A stretch of DNA of 12,397 nt, from contig SFHY01000028.1 of the NCBI GenBank assembly GCA_004556255.1, forward strand, positions 1 to 12,397, given 5' to 3'. The stretch's first letter is position 1; each line of letters starts with the position of its first letter. The notes under the pieces are model-generated. The model did no database searches. It was not told where the DNA came from and saw only the letters and a program-made list of their open reading frames with translations. The position numbers and the translations under genes were made by a program. Positions 1-6,755 of this stretch are shown piece by piece. The stretch comes from Lactobacillus delbrueckii. Lineage in GTDB: Bacteria; Bacillota; Bacilli; Lactobacillales; Lactobacillaceae.

Positions 1-722
1 AGCAGTTCCTGGGCCAGGTCCTTAGATGGCTTGATCTTTTCTCTGCGGTAGCCTGGTTCGCTGTGAATCCCGACCCCGTATTCAATTTCATCATCAGCTA
101 AAACGAAGCCTGGCTTGCCAACTTCTGGAACCGTAGCTGCTGACAAGGCAACACCAATCGTGTTGATGTGTGGCAATACTGCCTTGGCTAATTCTTCAAT
201 CTCATCCAGGCTGGCACCTTGATCAGCAGCCGCACCTAAGATCTTGTGCATGAAGACGGTCCCGGCCACCCCACGCCGGCCTTGAGTGTAAAGGCTGTTT
301 TCCACGGCGATGTCGTCGTCAACCACGATAGAATGAACTTCAATGTCGTCCATAGCGGCCAAGTCCTTGGCCATGTCAAAGTTCATCACATCGCCAGAAT
401 AGTTCTTGACGATCAAGAAGACGCCCTTGCCTTGGTCGGCTGCCTTAATGGCTTCGTAGATCTGGTCTGGAGTCGGGGAAGTAAAGACTTGCCCGCAAAC
501 AGCCGCAGTCAGCATCCCTTTGCCAACATAACCAGCATGAGCTGGTTCATGGCCGCTGCCACCGCCGCTGACAAGACCAACCTTGCCTGTCATTGAGTCC
601 TTATCACTGCGAACTAAGGCGGTCGTAGCCGGGATCCGTTCAACATATTGCGGGTACATCCTAGCTAAGCCAGTTACCATTTCTTCAACAACATTGCTTG
701 GGTCATTAATGATCTTTTTCAT
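1..722 (-). CDS. dhaK: Dihydroxyacetone kinase subunit DhaK (3' end outside window)
   Basis: This is the dihydroxyacetone-binding subunit of a PTS-dependent dihydroxyacetone kinase, which with DhaL and DhaM converts dihydroxyacetone to its phosphate in the cytoplasm. Reading the minus strand from ATG at 722 gives about 240 residues starting MKKIINDPSNVVEEM. The family loop GGGSGHEPAHAG is present with His58, followed by KNYSGDVMNF with Asp111 and GIHSEPG with His220. These match the substrate-contact His/Asp and the covalent substrate-binding His of E. coli DhaK with an offset of two residues. An AGGAGG site lies 7 bases before the start. The C-terminal third is cut by the window edge. It has its own promoter and a cre site upstream, so it is probably not part of the polysaccharide operon that ends 109 bases away. 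A DhaQ-like paralogue cannot be wholly excluded. Confidence 0.95.
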   Translation of the reverse strand, partial: MKKIINDPSNVVEEMVTGLARMYPQYVERIPATTALVRSDKDSMTGKVGLVSGGGSGHEPAHAGYVGKGMLTAAVCGQVFTSPTPDQIYEAIKAADQGKGVFLIVKNYSGDVMNFDMAKDLAAMDDIEVHSIVVDDDIAVENSLYTQGRRGVAGTVFMHKILGAAADQGASLDEIEELAKAVLPHINTIGVALSAATVPEVGKPGFVLADDEIEYGVGIHSEPGYRREKIKPSKDLAQEL

Positions 723-761
723 CGGAAAATCCTCCTTACTTCTTCCAACTTGTTTAATCAC

Positions 762-790
762 ACCATATATTGTAAGCGTTATCTTTTCAA
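762..790 (-). promoter_or_regulatory. Predicted dhaK promoter
   Basis: On the minus strand TTGAAA (785-790, 5 of 6 to the -35 consensus) is followed after exactly 17 bases by TATGGT (762-767, 4 of 6 to the -10 consensus). The predicted transcript starts near 755 and reads into dhaK with a leader of about 35 bases. The spacer is almost entirely occupied by a cre motif. The call rests on motif match and spacing only. Confidence 0.6.
770..784. promoter_or_regulatory. cre site (CcpA operator) in the dhaK promoter
   Basis: On the plus strand, TTGTAAGCGTTATCT matches every fixed position of the Gram-positive cre consensus WTGNAANCGNWNNCW. It lies between the predicted -35 and -10 elements of dhaK, the classical position for catabolite repression by CcpA. 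The inference is that dihydroxyacetone/glycerol use is repressed by preferred sugars. Confidence 0.7.
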
Positions 791-814
791 CGGACAGTTT
801 TCAGAACTTGTCCG
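791..814. repeat. Imperfect hairpin between wzx and dhaK
   Basis: CGGACA-GTT and AACTTGTCCG form an inverted repeat of nine pairs with one bulged base and a short TCAG-type loop. It lies between the flippase stop codon and the dhaK -35 element. No U-tract follows on either strand, so it is a poor terminator. It may be a weak transcript end for the flippase operon or an operator for dhaK. Confidence 0.4.
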
Positions 815-831
815 GTCAAGCGGCTTAATCA

Positions 832-2274
832 CTACTCCCATCTACTTCCACGCTTAAATTCCAGCAAGATACGGTTACCAAGCAGATATAAAATCACAAA
901 GTAACCGGGAATGGCCCAGAGGGCTGCCCAAAAGACCGTCGCTCCTGGCCCCAGTCCCTTAGCCAAAGCAGCTTGGCAAACCAAATAAACATAAAGACAG
1001 CCCAGCAGGCTGCTGGCCAGCTTTTTCCCGCTGGGCAAGAGGCGGGCCGACTTTTTCGCCAAAAAGTAACAAGCCAGACAAGTCACTAGGTCGGCAAGCA
1101 AGGTTGCTAAAGCCGCCCCTGCTTCCTTAAAGGCCGGAATCAACAGGAAGTTCAAACAAATATTAACCACAGAAGCGATGCTAATCGCAAGCAAGGCCGC
1201 CTTCTCCTGCCGGGCCGGAACTAAAACCGCCGCCATGTAAAACCAGCCCAAGAGCGAGAAAACCAAGGCCAATCCCAGGAGCTTCATGGCCCCCGCGGCC
1301 GGCGCGAAATCTAAGTCCGCGGTTAAAATGACGATCTCCTCGCCTAAGGCAAACAAGGCGCAGGCAGCCGGCAAGGCCAGCGTCACTAATAAATCCGCGA
1401 TCTGCCGGGCCAATTTTTGAAAAAATTCTCCGCCCTTTTGCCCATATAAGCAGGCTAGACGCGGCACGGTCACGACGATCACAGCACCTAACAATTGCTT
1501 AAGCAGGGCCGTAACCTTGCTGGCCACCGAGTAAAGGCCTACATAATAGTCGCTGGTCATCACTCCCAGCTGGGCTACATCCGCACTTACATAAAGCAGG
1601 TTGACCAGAGAGTTGGCGAATAAGACGAGGATGGGGAGGAGGTGCTTTTGCCAGGAAAAGCGCCAGGTCAAAGACCAGGTGCAGTACTTACGCAGCCGCA
1701 TAAAGTTGATCAAGTTGGCCCCCGCGCTACCTGCCACCGTAGTCCAAGCATACAGCAATAGATCGCTTTCATCCTTGACATATGTCAAGAGCAGGAGCAG
1801 AGACAAAACTTGAAAGCAGATGTTCCGCAAAGCCAGGTAGCCATATTCCTCGTGAATCGCGTAAAGCCACTCGCAGCCCAAGGTCGTAAAAATAATGCTG
1901 GAACTAAGCGTCCAAATCAGCGGTCCATATTCCCGCAGCTTGCTGGAAAAAAGCAGACAGGCCGCCAGACCCAAGTAAGCCAGCAAGGTCGAGGCCAGGT
2001 TGATGACCAGGACTTCCGAAGCAAAGCGGGACAGCTCTTCCGGGTCATCCCGCTTTTTTGCCCCTTCCCTGGTCGCGTAGGCGTAGATGCCCAGGCCTGC
2101 CACTAGCGCCGCCCAGCTGACAATAGTGGCCGCGAAGTCGTACTGGCCCAGTTGGTCAACCCGCAAGATCCTGGCCAAATAAGGGTAAGTCACCAGGGCG
2201 CAGACTAAGCGGGTCCCCGTCTGCAGGCCGCTGGCCAAGGCGTTGCGGGACAGCGATTTCTTAACTTTTTCCAT
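832..2274 (-). CDS. Wzx-like polysaccharide repeat-unit flippase
   Basis: The 480-residue protein is almost entirely hydrophobic, with about 12-14 membrane segments by eye. The N-terminus (KKSLSRNALASGLQTGTRL, then YPYLARIL) and the EWLYAIHEEYGYLALRN stretch near residues 133-150 are typical of Wzx proteins of the MOP/PST superfamily. Such proteins move undecaprenyl-diphosphate-linked repeat units from the inner to the outer face of the membrane. Length is normal for the family. The ATG at 2274 has an AAGGTG ribosome binding site about 5 bases upstream. It is the last gene of the minus-strand operon, 56 bases after the polymerase gene. Substrate specificity cannot be read from sequence. The wzx role is inferred from family resemblance and the neighbouring polymerase and glycosyltransferases. 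Confidence 0.88.
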   Translation of the reverse strand: MEKVKKSLSRNALASGLQTGTRLVCALVTYPYLARILRVDQLGQYDFAATIVSWAALVAGLGIYAYATREGAKKRDDPEELSRFASEVLVINLASTLLAYLGLAACLLFSSKLREYGPLIWTLSSSIIFTTLGCEWLYAIHEEYGYLALRNICFQVLSLLLLLTYVKDESDLLLYAWTTVAGSAGANLINFMRLRKYCTWSLTWRFSWQKHLLPILVLFANSLVNLLYVSADVAQLGVMTSDYYVGLYSVASKVTALLKQLLGAVIVVTVPRLACLYGQKGGEFFQKLARQIADLLVTLALPAACALFALGEEIVILTADLDFAPAAGAMKLLGLALVFSLLGWFYMAAVLVPARQEKAALLAISIASVVNICLNFLLIPAFKEAGAALATLLADLVTCLACYFLAKKSARLLPSGKKLASSLLGCLYVYLVCQAALAKGLGPGATVFWAALWAIPGYFVILYLLGNRILLEFKRGSRWE

Positions 2275-2280
2275 CCGTCA

Positions 2281-2330
2281 CCTTCTTTCTATCTTTCTTC
2301 TCTCTAGTTTCTTTTCCTCTATTTTTCTTG
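2281..2330 (-). other. Polypurine stretch in the wzy-wzx spacer
   Basis: On the minus strand nearly every base of this 50-base spacer is A or G, ending in the AGAAGGTGACGG ribosome-binding region of the flippase. Such an unstructured purine-rich leader could help ribosome loading. No other signal is seen here. Confidence 0.4.
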
Positions 2331-3569
2331 TTATTTTTGCAAAAAATCACTGGTCAAACCCAAGGCCACCGCCAGAAAGACCCCCGAAGCGCTGGTAAAA
2401 ATCGGGTTGCCCGCCGAACTGATCAGGAAAAAGGCAATGAGGCCCAAGGCCCCGGCCCGCGGCTGGCCCGGCGGTGCTTTTTTTAAACAATAGCCCAGCT
2501 GGACGACTAACCAGTACACATAGGCAAAAGCCCCAAAAAGGCCGAACTGGGCCAAAAGCATGGGCCAGAAATTGTCGTTCATGGCAAAGCCCGTCTCTTG
2601 AGCCAAAGCGTAGTCGTGGTGAAAGCCGAATCGGACATAAAGGGGGGAGTAGTGCTTAAAGGCCTGGTCCGACCCGTAAGTCGCAAAGCCGCTGCCCAGG
2701 GGGAAGTAGTCCCGCAGGACGATCAGGGAATGCCGGAGCAATTTCGACCTGACCGTTTCGCTGAAGAAGTACTCCTTAACCTGGGGATAGCCCAGGCAAA
2801 AAGCCACGAAGGCCGCACTGACGCCTTTTCTCCAAGTCAAGCGGACTCCCTTTTTCTCAAAGTGCAGGCCCAGAAGCAAAATCCCGCTGGCCCCGATTCC
2901 TCCGGCCCGCAAGGTCATGGATACCGTTAACAGATACAAAAGGAGCCAGGCCTTGCTATAGCTAAGTCCGCGCTTATTTTTCTTACTCTTTTTCCCAATC
3001 CCTTCCCCCAGCATGATCAGCACTAAAGAGACCAGCAGGACCTCATTTAATGCCGCTGGGTTCTCATAGATGAACCTATAAGACCGGATCCCATAGCGGA
3101 GGTCGTAGCTAAAGCCGACGTCAACCGCCAAATTGATGATACCGCCGAGAAAAGCCAGCAGAATAAAGCATTTACTGGCCAAAAGCAAGTTGGCCACAAC
3201 CGTCCTTTTTTCCCAAGGACGGAGGACGCAGCTGACGTAAAAGAGGACCAGGGGCAGCTTGACCAATTTAAAGGCGTAGACCAAGACTGGTGTCCCGCTG
3301 ATTAGCCCCGACATCCAGTTAGAGATTATCCCCAGGCTTTCCACAAGAGCCAGGGCAAGGCAAATTTTTAACAAAGGCCCCTCTTTTTCTTGGCCCAGCC
3401 GCTTACTTATTAGTGCCCAGGCAATCCCGATCAGGCAAAAAACGGCCAAAATTTCATCCTGGCTGTCGGCCAAAGGCATTGGACAGACTTGATTCAAGCA
3501 GGCAAAACAGACCATCTGCCCGCTTAAGTAGAGGGTGACCAGGTTCTGCCGGCGCAGGCGGACTACCAT
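2331..3569 (-). CDS. Wzy-like polysaccharide polymerase (O-antigen ligase/polymerase-like membrane protein)
   Basis: The 412-residue protein has roughly 10 membrane segments. A larger polar loop near residues 262-335 contains RDYFPLGSGFATYGSD (286-301), and NDNFWPMLLAQFG (331-343) precedes the next hydrophobic segment. Loops of this kind are typical of Wzy polymerases and O-antigen-ligase-like proteins, which join repeat units on the outer face of the membrane. Wzy proteins diverge strongly in sequence, so the call combines topology, the loop motifs and position between glycosyltransferase genes and the flippase. The ATG at 3569 is separated by one base from the stop of the upstream gene, and no good Shine-Dalgarno sequence precedes it. 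Translation is therefore probably coupled to the upstream gene. The substrate linkage is unknown. Confidence 0.78.
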   Translation of the reverse strand: MVVRLRRQNLVTLYLSGQMVCFACLNQVCPMPLADSQDEILAVFCLIGIAWALISKRLGQEKEGPLLKICLALALVESLGIISNWMSGLISGTPVLVYAFKLVKLPLVLFYVSCVLRPWEKRTVVANLLLASKCFILLAFLGGIINLAVDVGFSYDLRYGIRSYRFIYENPAALNEVLLVSLVLIMLGEGIGKKSKKNKRGLSYSKAWLLLYLLTVSMTLRAGGIGASGILLLGLHFEKKGVRLTWRKGVSAAFVAFCLGYPQVKEYFFSETVRSKLLRHSLIVLRDYFPLGSGFATYGSDQAFKHYSPLYVRFGFHHDYALAQETGFAMNDNFWPMLLAQFGLFGAFAYVYWLVVQLGYCLKKAPPGQPRAGALGLIAFFLISSAGNPIFTSASGVFLAVALGLTSDFLQK

Positions 3570-3570
3570 A

Positions 3571-4533
3571 CTAGCGCTTAAGGACGTACTTGCGGTAGCG
3601 CCGGGTCCAGATGAAGGTCCAATAAGCCAGCTTCACCCGGGCTTCCCCCAGCAGACTGAAGCCGTTATAGCGCTTGATCTCCCCCATGGTCACATTAAAA
3701 CCCGGCTCTTTAGCGTAGAAGCCGTCCTTGCCGATAAAGTAGGAGGCGCTCTGGTAAAAATTCTGCCGCATCTGCCTTTTTGGAAAATGCAGGTAGGCCA
3801 GCTCCTCATAGTTCATTTTTCCGCCGGCAAAGTAGGCCCGGTAGACCCGGCCTTTTTCATAAAAGAAGACCTGGCGGGCACTGTTCAGCCTTTTCTTCTC
3901 CCGCCCCCGCAAGTAGGACTTGGTCCGCCGCATCTGCTCGCGCCAGGAATAGATATCGGCAAAATCCCGCTTTAAACAGCACTTGGCGCCCAGCCTGGCA
4001 AACTTTTTCTGAATCCCTTCCACCTCGTCAAAGACGCAGGGCAGGTCCGTCTGGAAAACTTGCCGGTAATTCAGCCCGCCCTTGGCCACGAAGCGGAGGT
4101 TGTTGGTCAAAGTATTGCGGAAGACGGTCAGATGGCCGTGCTGGTAGACCTTGTCATATTTTTCCAGCAATTTCTCCGGCAAAAATTTCTCCAAATCCCC
4201 CATGATCTGGTCCAAATCACAGTGGCCCCAATAGCGGTAGTCCTTGAGCCAGTCGGACAGGAGCCAGCCAAAGGCCGGCCGGTAGTCGCAGATTTTATAA
4301 GGCGCATGCAGCCGGATCGCGAAGCCCAGCTTCTTTTGGAATTTCGTCCGCAAATCCGCCAAAGTCAGATACTTGACCTTGAGATTGGCCGGGGGATTCT
4401 TGACCAGCTGGTCGGTCGCCAGAATAAAGTCAGTCGTCGGGTTTTCTTTAACTGACCTAAAAAACAAATCCGCGTAGGCCGGCAAAGGCCCAAAGTAGCA
4501 AATTACCAAAGCCAGTTTCTTCTCTTTAGCCAT
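3571..4533 (-). CDS. Putative glycosyltransferase, DUF6625-like
   Basis: This is a 320-residue soluble protein starting MAKEKKLALVICYFGPLPAY. The start at 4533 is preferred over an in-frame start at 4671 because AGGAGG lies 6 bases before it and the family-like sequence begins there; the longer version would add 46 arginine/serine-rich residues inside the upstream gene. GHCDLDQIMGDL (103-114) carries a DxD-type acidic motif (Asp106, Asp108) expected to bind metal and a nucleotide sugar. YFGPLPAY near the start and the DYRPAFG segment near residues 83-89 recall the DUF6625 family, which is common in polysaccharide clusters; this is from memory, not a search. The start overlaps the stop of the upstream gene by 8 bases (ATGGCTAA), implying translational coupling. 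Donor and acceptor are unknown. Confidence 0.75.
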   Translation of the reverse strand: MAKEKKLALVICYFGPLPAYADLFFRSVKENPTTDFILATDQLVKNPPANLKVKYLTLADLRTKFQKKLGFAIRLHAPYKICDYRPAFGWLLSDWLKDYRYWGHCDLDQIMGDLEKFLPEKLLEKYDKVYQHGHLTVFRNTLTNNLRFVAKGGLNYRQVFQTDLPCVFDEVEGIQKKFARLGAKCCLKRDFADIYSWREQMRRTKSYLRGREKKRLNSARQVFFYEKGRVYRAYFAGGKMNYEELAYLHFPKRQMRQNFYQSASYFIGKDGFYAKEPGFNVTMGEIKRYNGFSLLGEARVKLAYWTFIWTRRYRKYVLKR

Positions 4534-5518
4534 TTTTGCCTCCTTGCGCCACAACTTTTGCAAAATAAGTCCCCTTTTGCAAAAACATCCCCGGCGGGAA
4601 CTTGTATGACAGCTTGTGGATACTAGTTTGCTCCTTAATCGCCTGCCAAAAATCCGGTTCAAACTGGTCAAATAAGCGCTGGCCTAACAGGTGGGGGGCT
4701 CCGCTGTCCACAGGGATTACCTCCGCCCAATCACCTGGGCAGGCCTCAGCCGCCAGCTGGAAAAAGATGTGGAAAATGTAGTAGTCAAGCAACTTGTCAT
4801 GCTTTCTCCAGTAAGCGTAGAGCAGGTCCCGGGTGATCAAGAGCAGCCGGTTTCTTTTCGGGGAAACCAAGAGCCAGTTAGACATGGGGATGGCTTGCCC
4901 GTCCCTGCCCGGCTTGACGATCTGGTAGGCAAAGAGGCGGTTTTTAAACAGAAAATCCGGCAAAGCCCCGCTGTAAAAAACAGTCGCGTCCGTCCAGATG
5001 CCCCCGTAATTGATCAAGAGCTCCAGCCGGATCAAATCAGCTAAATGCGCGCCAGCTATAATTCCGCGCTTAATTTTCGCCTGGATTTCCTGGGGAAAAG
5101 TCACATAGTCCCGGTAGTTGTCTTCCGTGATCAAGGTCACTTTCCCCTTCCCCGCGTAAGCCGCCAAAGCTGATTTATAGCAGTTTCTGACAACTTGCGG
5201 GGCTTCAGCCAAGCCTTGCAGCCAGCAGAACCAGACATAGGGCTGGTCATTTTCATTATTACTTTGCCTTTTCTCTTTTTCCCCAGCATCTTTGTGCAGC
5301 TTGACTAAGTGGTCAATCTCCTTCCGGTACTGCCTGGCCAGCTTCTCCTTGACCCGGTACTGGGCACTGAGGCGGAGGATCTCCAGGGCCTTTTCTTTCG
5401 TTCCAAGCAAAAGCAGCTGTCCCGCCGCCAGGGGCAGGTTGCCAGCCGCCGCGTACTGACGGATTAGGTCCCAGCCCCCCTGCTGTTTAATCAGCTTGCG
5501 CAATTCCCGTGTTTTCAT
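4526..5518 (-). CDS. Capsular polysaccharide synthesis protein, GT32/Caps_synth-type glycosyltransferase
   Basis: The 330-residue cytoplasmic protein has an N-terminal helical, highly charged region (about 1-90). A glycosyltransferase core follows, beginning PYVWFCWLQGLAEAP (93-107). The hallmark HLADLIRLELLINYGGIW and following TDAT (158-179) fit the GT32/Caps_synth family, in which the conserved acidic residues bind the nucleotide-sugar donor. Asp161 and Asp177 are the likely key residues. The ATG at 5518 follows an AAAGGAGA site with good spacing. It is the first gene of the minus-strand operon and diverges from licD across a 301-base control region. It probably adds one sugar of the repeat unit; the sugar cannot be named from sequence. 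Confidence 0.88.
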   Translation of the reverse strand: MKTRELRKLIKQQGGWDLIRQYAAAGNLPLAAGQLLLLGTKEKALEILRLSAQYRVKEKLARQYRKEIDHLVKLHKDAGEKEKRQSNNENDQPYVWFCWLQGLAEAPQVVRNCYKSALAAYAGKGKVTLITEDNYRDYVTFPQEIQAKIKRGIIAGAHLADLIRLELLINYGGIWTDATVFYSGALPDFLFKNRLFAYQIVKPGRDGQAIPMSNWLLVSPKRNRLLLITRDLLYAYWRKHDKLLDYYIFHIFFQLAAEACPGDWAEVIPVDSGAPHLLGQRLFDQFEPDFWQAIKEQTSIHKLSYKFPPGMFLQKGTYFAKVVAQGGKNG

Positions 5519-5648
5519 TGGTCATCTCCTTTGCGTGAAATTTGGTAAGCAATAAATTAGCATACAAGTGCAGGATTGTACAAGGCCATTTCCCGCTCTT
5601 CCGGATTCCACGCTTATTTTTTGCCGATTTTGTGAAAAAATCTCCCGC

Positions 5649-5681
5649 CTTTTTCCCGGCTATCGCCTAATAGGAAAAAAG
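5649..5681. repeat. Inverted repeat in the divergent control region
   Basis: CTTTTTCC (5649-5656) and GGAAAAAAG (5673-5681) pair with one extra A, and the loop holds a smaller GGC/GCC pair (5658-5660, 5665-5667). It sits between the two divergent promoter areas, so it could be an operator serving both operons or a structured leader. It is short enough to be chance in AT-rich DNA. Confidence 0.35.
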
Positions 5682-5747
5682 CTTCTTTTCAGAAATTTCC
5701 AGCAACTTTTTGCACGAGGGGGAAAGAATTTCTTAAGTTTTCCAGAC

Positions 5748-5777
5748 TTGACGGGCCATATTTTGGCCTGCTAAATT
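5748..5777 (+). promoter_or_regulatory. Predicted promoter of licD
   Basis: TTGACG (5748-5753, 5 of 6 to the -35 consensus) is followed after 18 bases by TAAATT (5772-5777, 4 of 6 to the -10 consensus). Transcription would start near 5784, giving a leader of about 35 bases before the AAGGAGG site and the licD ATG at 5820. Confidence 0.5.
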
Positions 5778-5819
5778 ATTTGACTACAAAGCAAAAACCG
5801 AATTTTGAAGGAGGCAGAC

Positions 5820-6632
5820 ATGCGAAAACTCACAATTAGCGAGATACAAGCGGTCGAACTGGATAATCTCCAGATAATTGACCGGATTTGCCAAGAGCAG
5901 GACCTGACCTACTACCTGGCCTACGGGACCCTCTTAGGCGCCGTCCGCAACCAGGACTTTATCCCCTGGGACGACGACACCGACATCTGGATGCCCCGGC
6001 GGGATTACGAGGCCTTCATCGCCTACTGCGAAAAAGACCTTCCTACTCCCTACCGGATCGCGACCCGGGAAAACAGCCCGGGCTATCCCTATGGCCTGGC
6101 CCGCTTTAGCAACCAGGACTATGAGTTCGTTTCCACCAAGCCCGCCGAGCAGTTTTCTGCCGGCATCTTCACCGACATCTACCCCTTGGACGAAAACGGC
6201 TCTTCCTACCCAGTGGCCCGCCAGCTCTACCGCCGCTGCAAGCTGGTCAACATGGCCTACTACGCCTACGCAGCGACCTGGCCGCAGAACTTTTTGACCA
6301 AAAGTGCCCACCAGCTTTACAAAAAGGCGGTTGACCGGATCTGGGGCGAAAGCTTTGCCCAGGCCGTTGATGAAAAAATCCAGCGGATCATTTTTGCCAA
6401 AACAAAAGAGGGCCGGCAGAAGGTCGGCGTCCCGGCCTGGCCGGACGGCGGGGTTCATCTGCTGGAGAAAGAACACTTCGGGGAGGGCAAGTACGCCCCT
6501 TTTGCCGGGTCCAGCTTCCGCGTTCCGGCTGATCCAGCCCCCATCTTGCGGGAATACTACGGGGACTATGAAAAATTGCCGCCGGCTAAGGATCGCGCTC
6601 CCCACCACGACTACAAGATCTATCCCAAATAG
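5820..6632 (+). CDS. licD: LicD-family phosphocholine transferase
   Basis: The 270-residue protein is a LicD-family phosphotransferase, expected to move phosphocholine from CDP-choline onto a sugar of the polysaccharide. The family signature is intact: LAYGTLLGAVR (33-43), then FIPWDDDTDIWMPRRDYE (47-64), with Asp51-Asp53 and Asp55 the expected metal ligands. The C-terminus carries LREYYGDYEKLPP and a late HH pair typical of the family. The ATG at 5820 is chosen because AAGGAGG lies 5 bases upstream; an in-frame TTG at 5805 would run through that site. LicD homologues can transfer other phospho-compounds, but licA, licC and licB downstream make phosphocholine the likely donor group. It is separated from licA by a structured 123-base gap. 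Confidence 0.93.
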   Translation: MRKLTISEIQAVELDNLQIIDRICQEQDLTYYLAYGTLLGAVRNQDFIPWDDDTDIWMPRRDYEAFIAYCEKDLPTPYRIATRENSPGYPYGLARFSNQDYEFVSTKPAEQFSAGIFTDIYPLDENGSSYPVARQLYRRCKLVNMAYYAYAATWPQNFLTKSAHQLYKKAVDRIWGESFAQAVDEKIQRIIFAKTKEGRQKVGVPAWPDGGVHLLEKEHFGEGKYAPFAGSSFRVPADPAPILREYYGDYEKLPPAKDRAPHHDYKIYPK

Positions 6633-6755
6633 TCTTTTAACCATAAGCAGAATTTTTAGTGCAATTAAAAGATGTCATTTTATCTTATCCATCAGCCATG
6701 CTAAGCTGTTAGGACAAGATATATCACGAGTTTTTTAGAAAAAGAAGGTGACCAC
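6633..6755 (+). promoter_or_regulatory. Structured spacer/leader between licD and licA
   Basis: The spacer is much longer than the other gaps in this operon and holds two nested-looking structures. One is a perfect 8-base inverted repeat, TCTTTTAA (6633-6640) with TTAAAAGA (6665-6672). The other is ATCTTATCC (6682-6690) with GGACAAGAT (6712-6720), eight of nine pairs, enclosing CAGC (6693-6696) with GCTG (6705-6708). A run of six T follows at 6731-6736, ten bases after the second stem, and the licA AAGGTGA site lies just beyond. It may be an attenuator, an RNA-processing site or a second promoter region. No strong -35/-10 pair is visible. Confidence 0.45.

Larger units (their letters stand above)
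5519..5819. promoter_or_regulatory. AT-rich divergent control region between the two polysaccharide operons
   Basis: This 301-base stretch has no convincing gene. It must hold promoters for both the minus-strand glycosyltransferase operon and the plus-strand licD operon. For the minus strand a TACAAT (5575-5580) is a good -10 box, but its -35 (CGGAAG, 5598-5603) is poor. An inverted repeat lies in the middle (arms 5649-5656 and 5673-5681). An ORF at 5568-5774 has no start signals and no recognisable content. The region is clearly poorer in GC than the genes on both sides. Confidence 0.6.

Noticed and set aside
246..828. Two plus-strand ORFs opposite and beside dhaK
   Set aside because: They are antisense to a clear DhaK gene or run through its promoter, and show no family features.
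3571..4671. Longer version of the DUF6625-like gene starting at 4671
   Set aside because: The added 46 residues overlap the upstream gene and look like out-of-frame translation; AGGAGG immediately before 4533 supports the shorter start.
5568..5774. 68-codon ORF in the divergent control region
   Set aside because: It has no ribosome binding site and no protein-like features, and it overlaps promoter and inverted-repeat signals.
5805..5819. TTG start for licD five codons upstream
   Set aside because: It would make the AAGGAGG ribosome binding site part of the coding sequence and has no site of its own.
5934..6644. Long minus-strand reading frame of 236 codons opposite licD
   Set aside because: It lies wholly opposite a gene with a complete family signature, lacks its own recognisable domains, and is explained by GC-rich third codon positions of licD.
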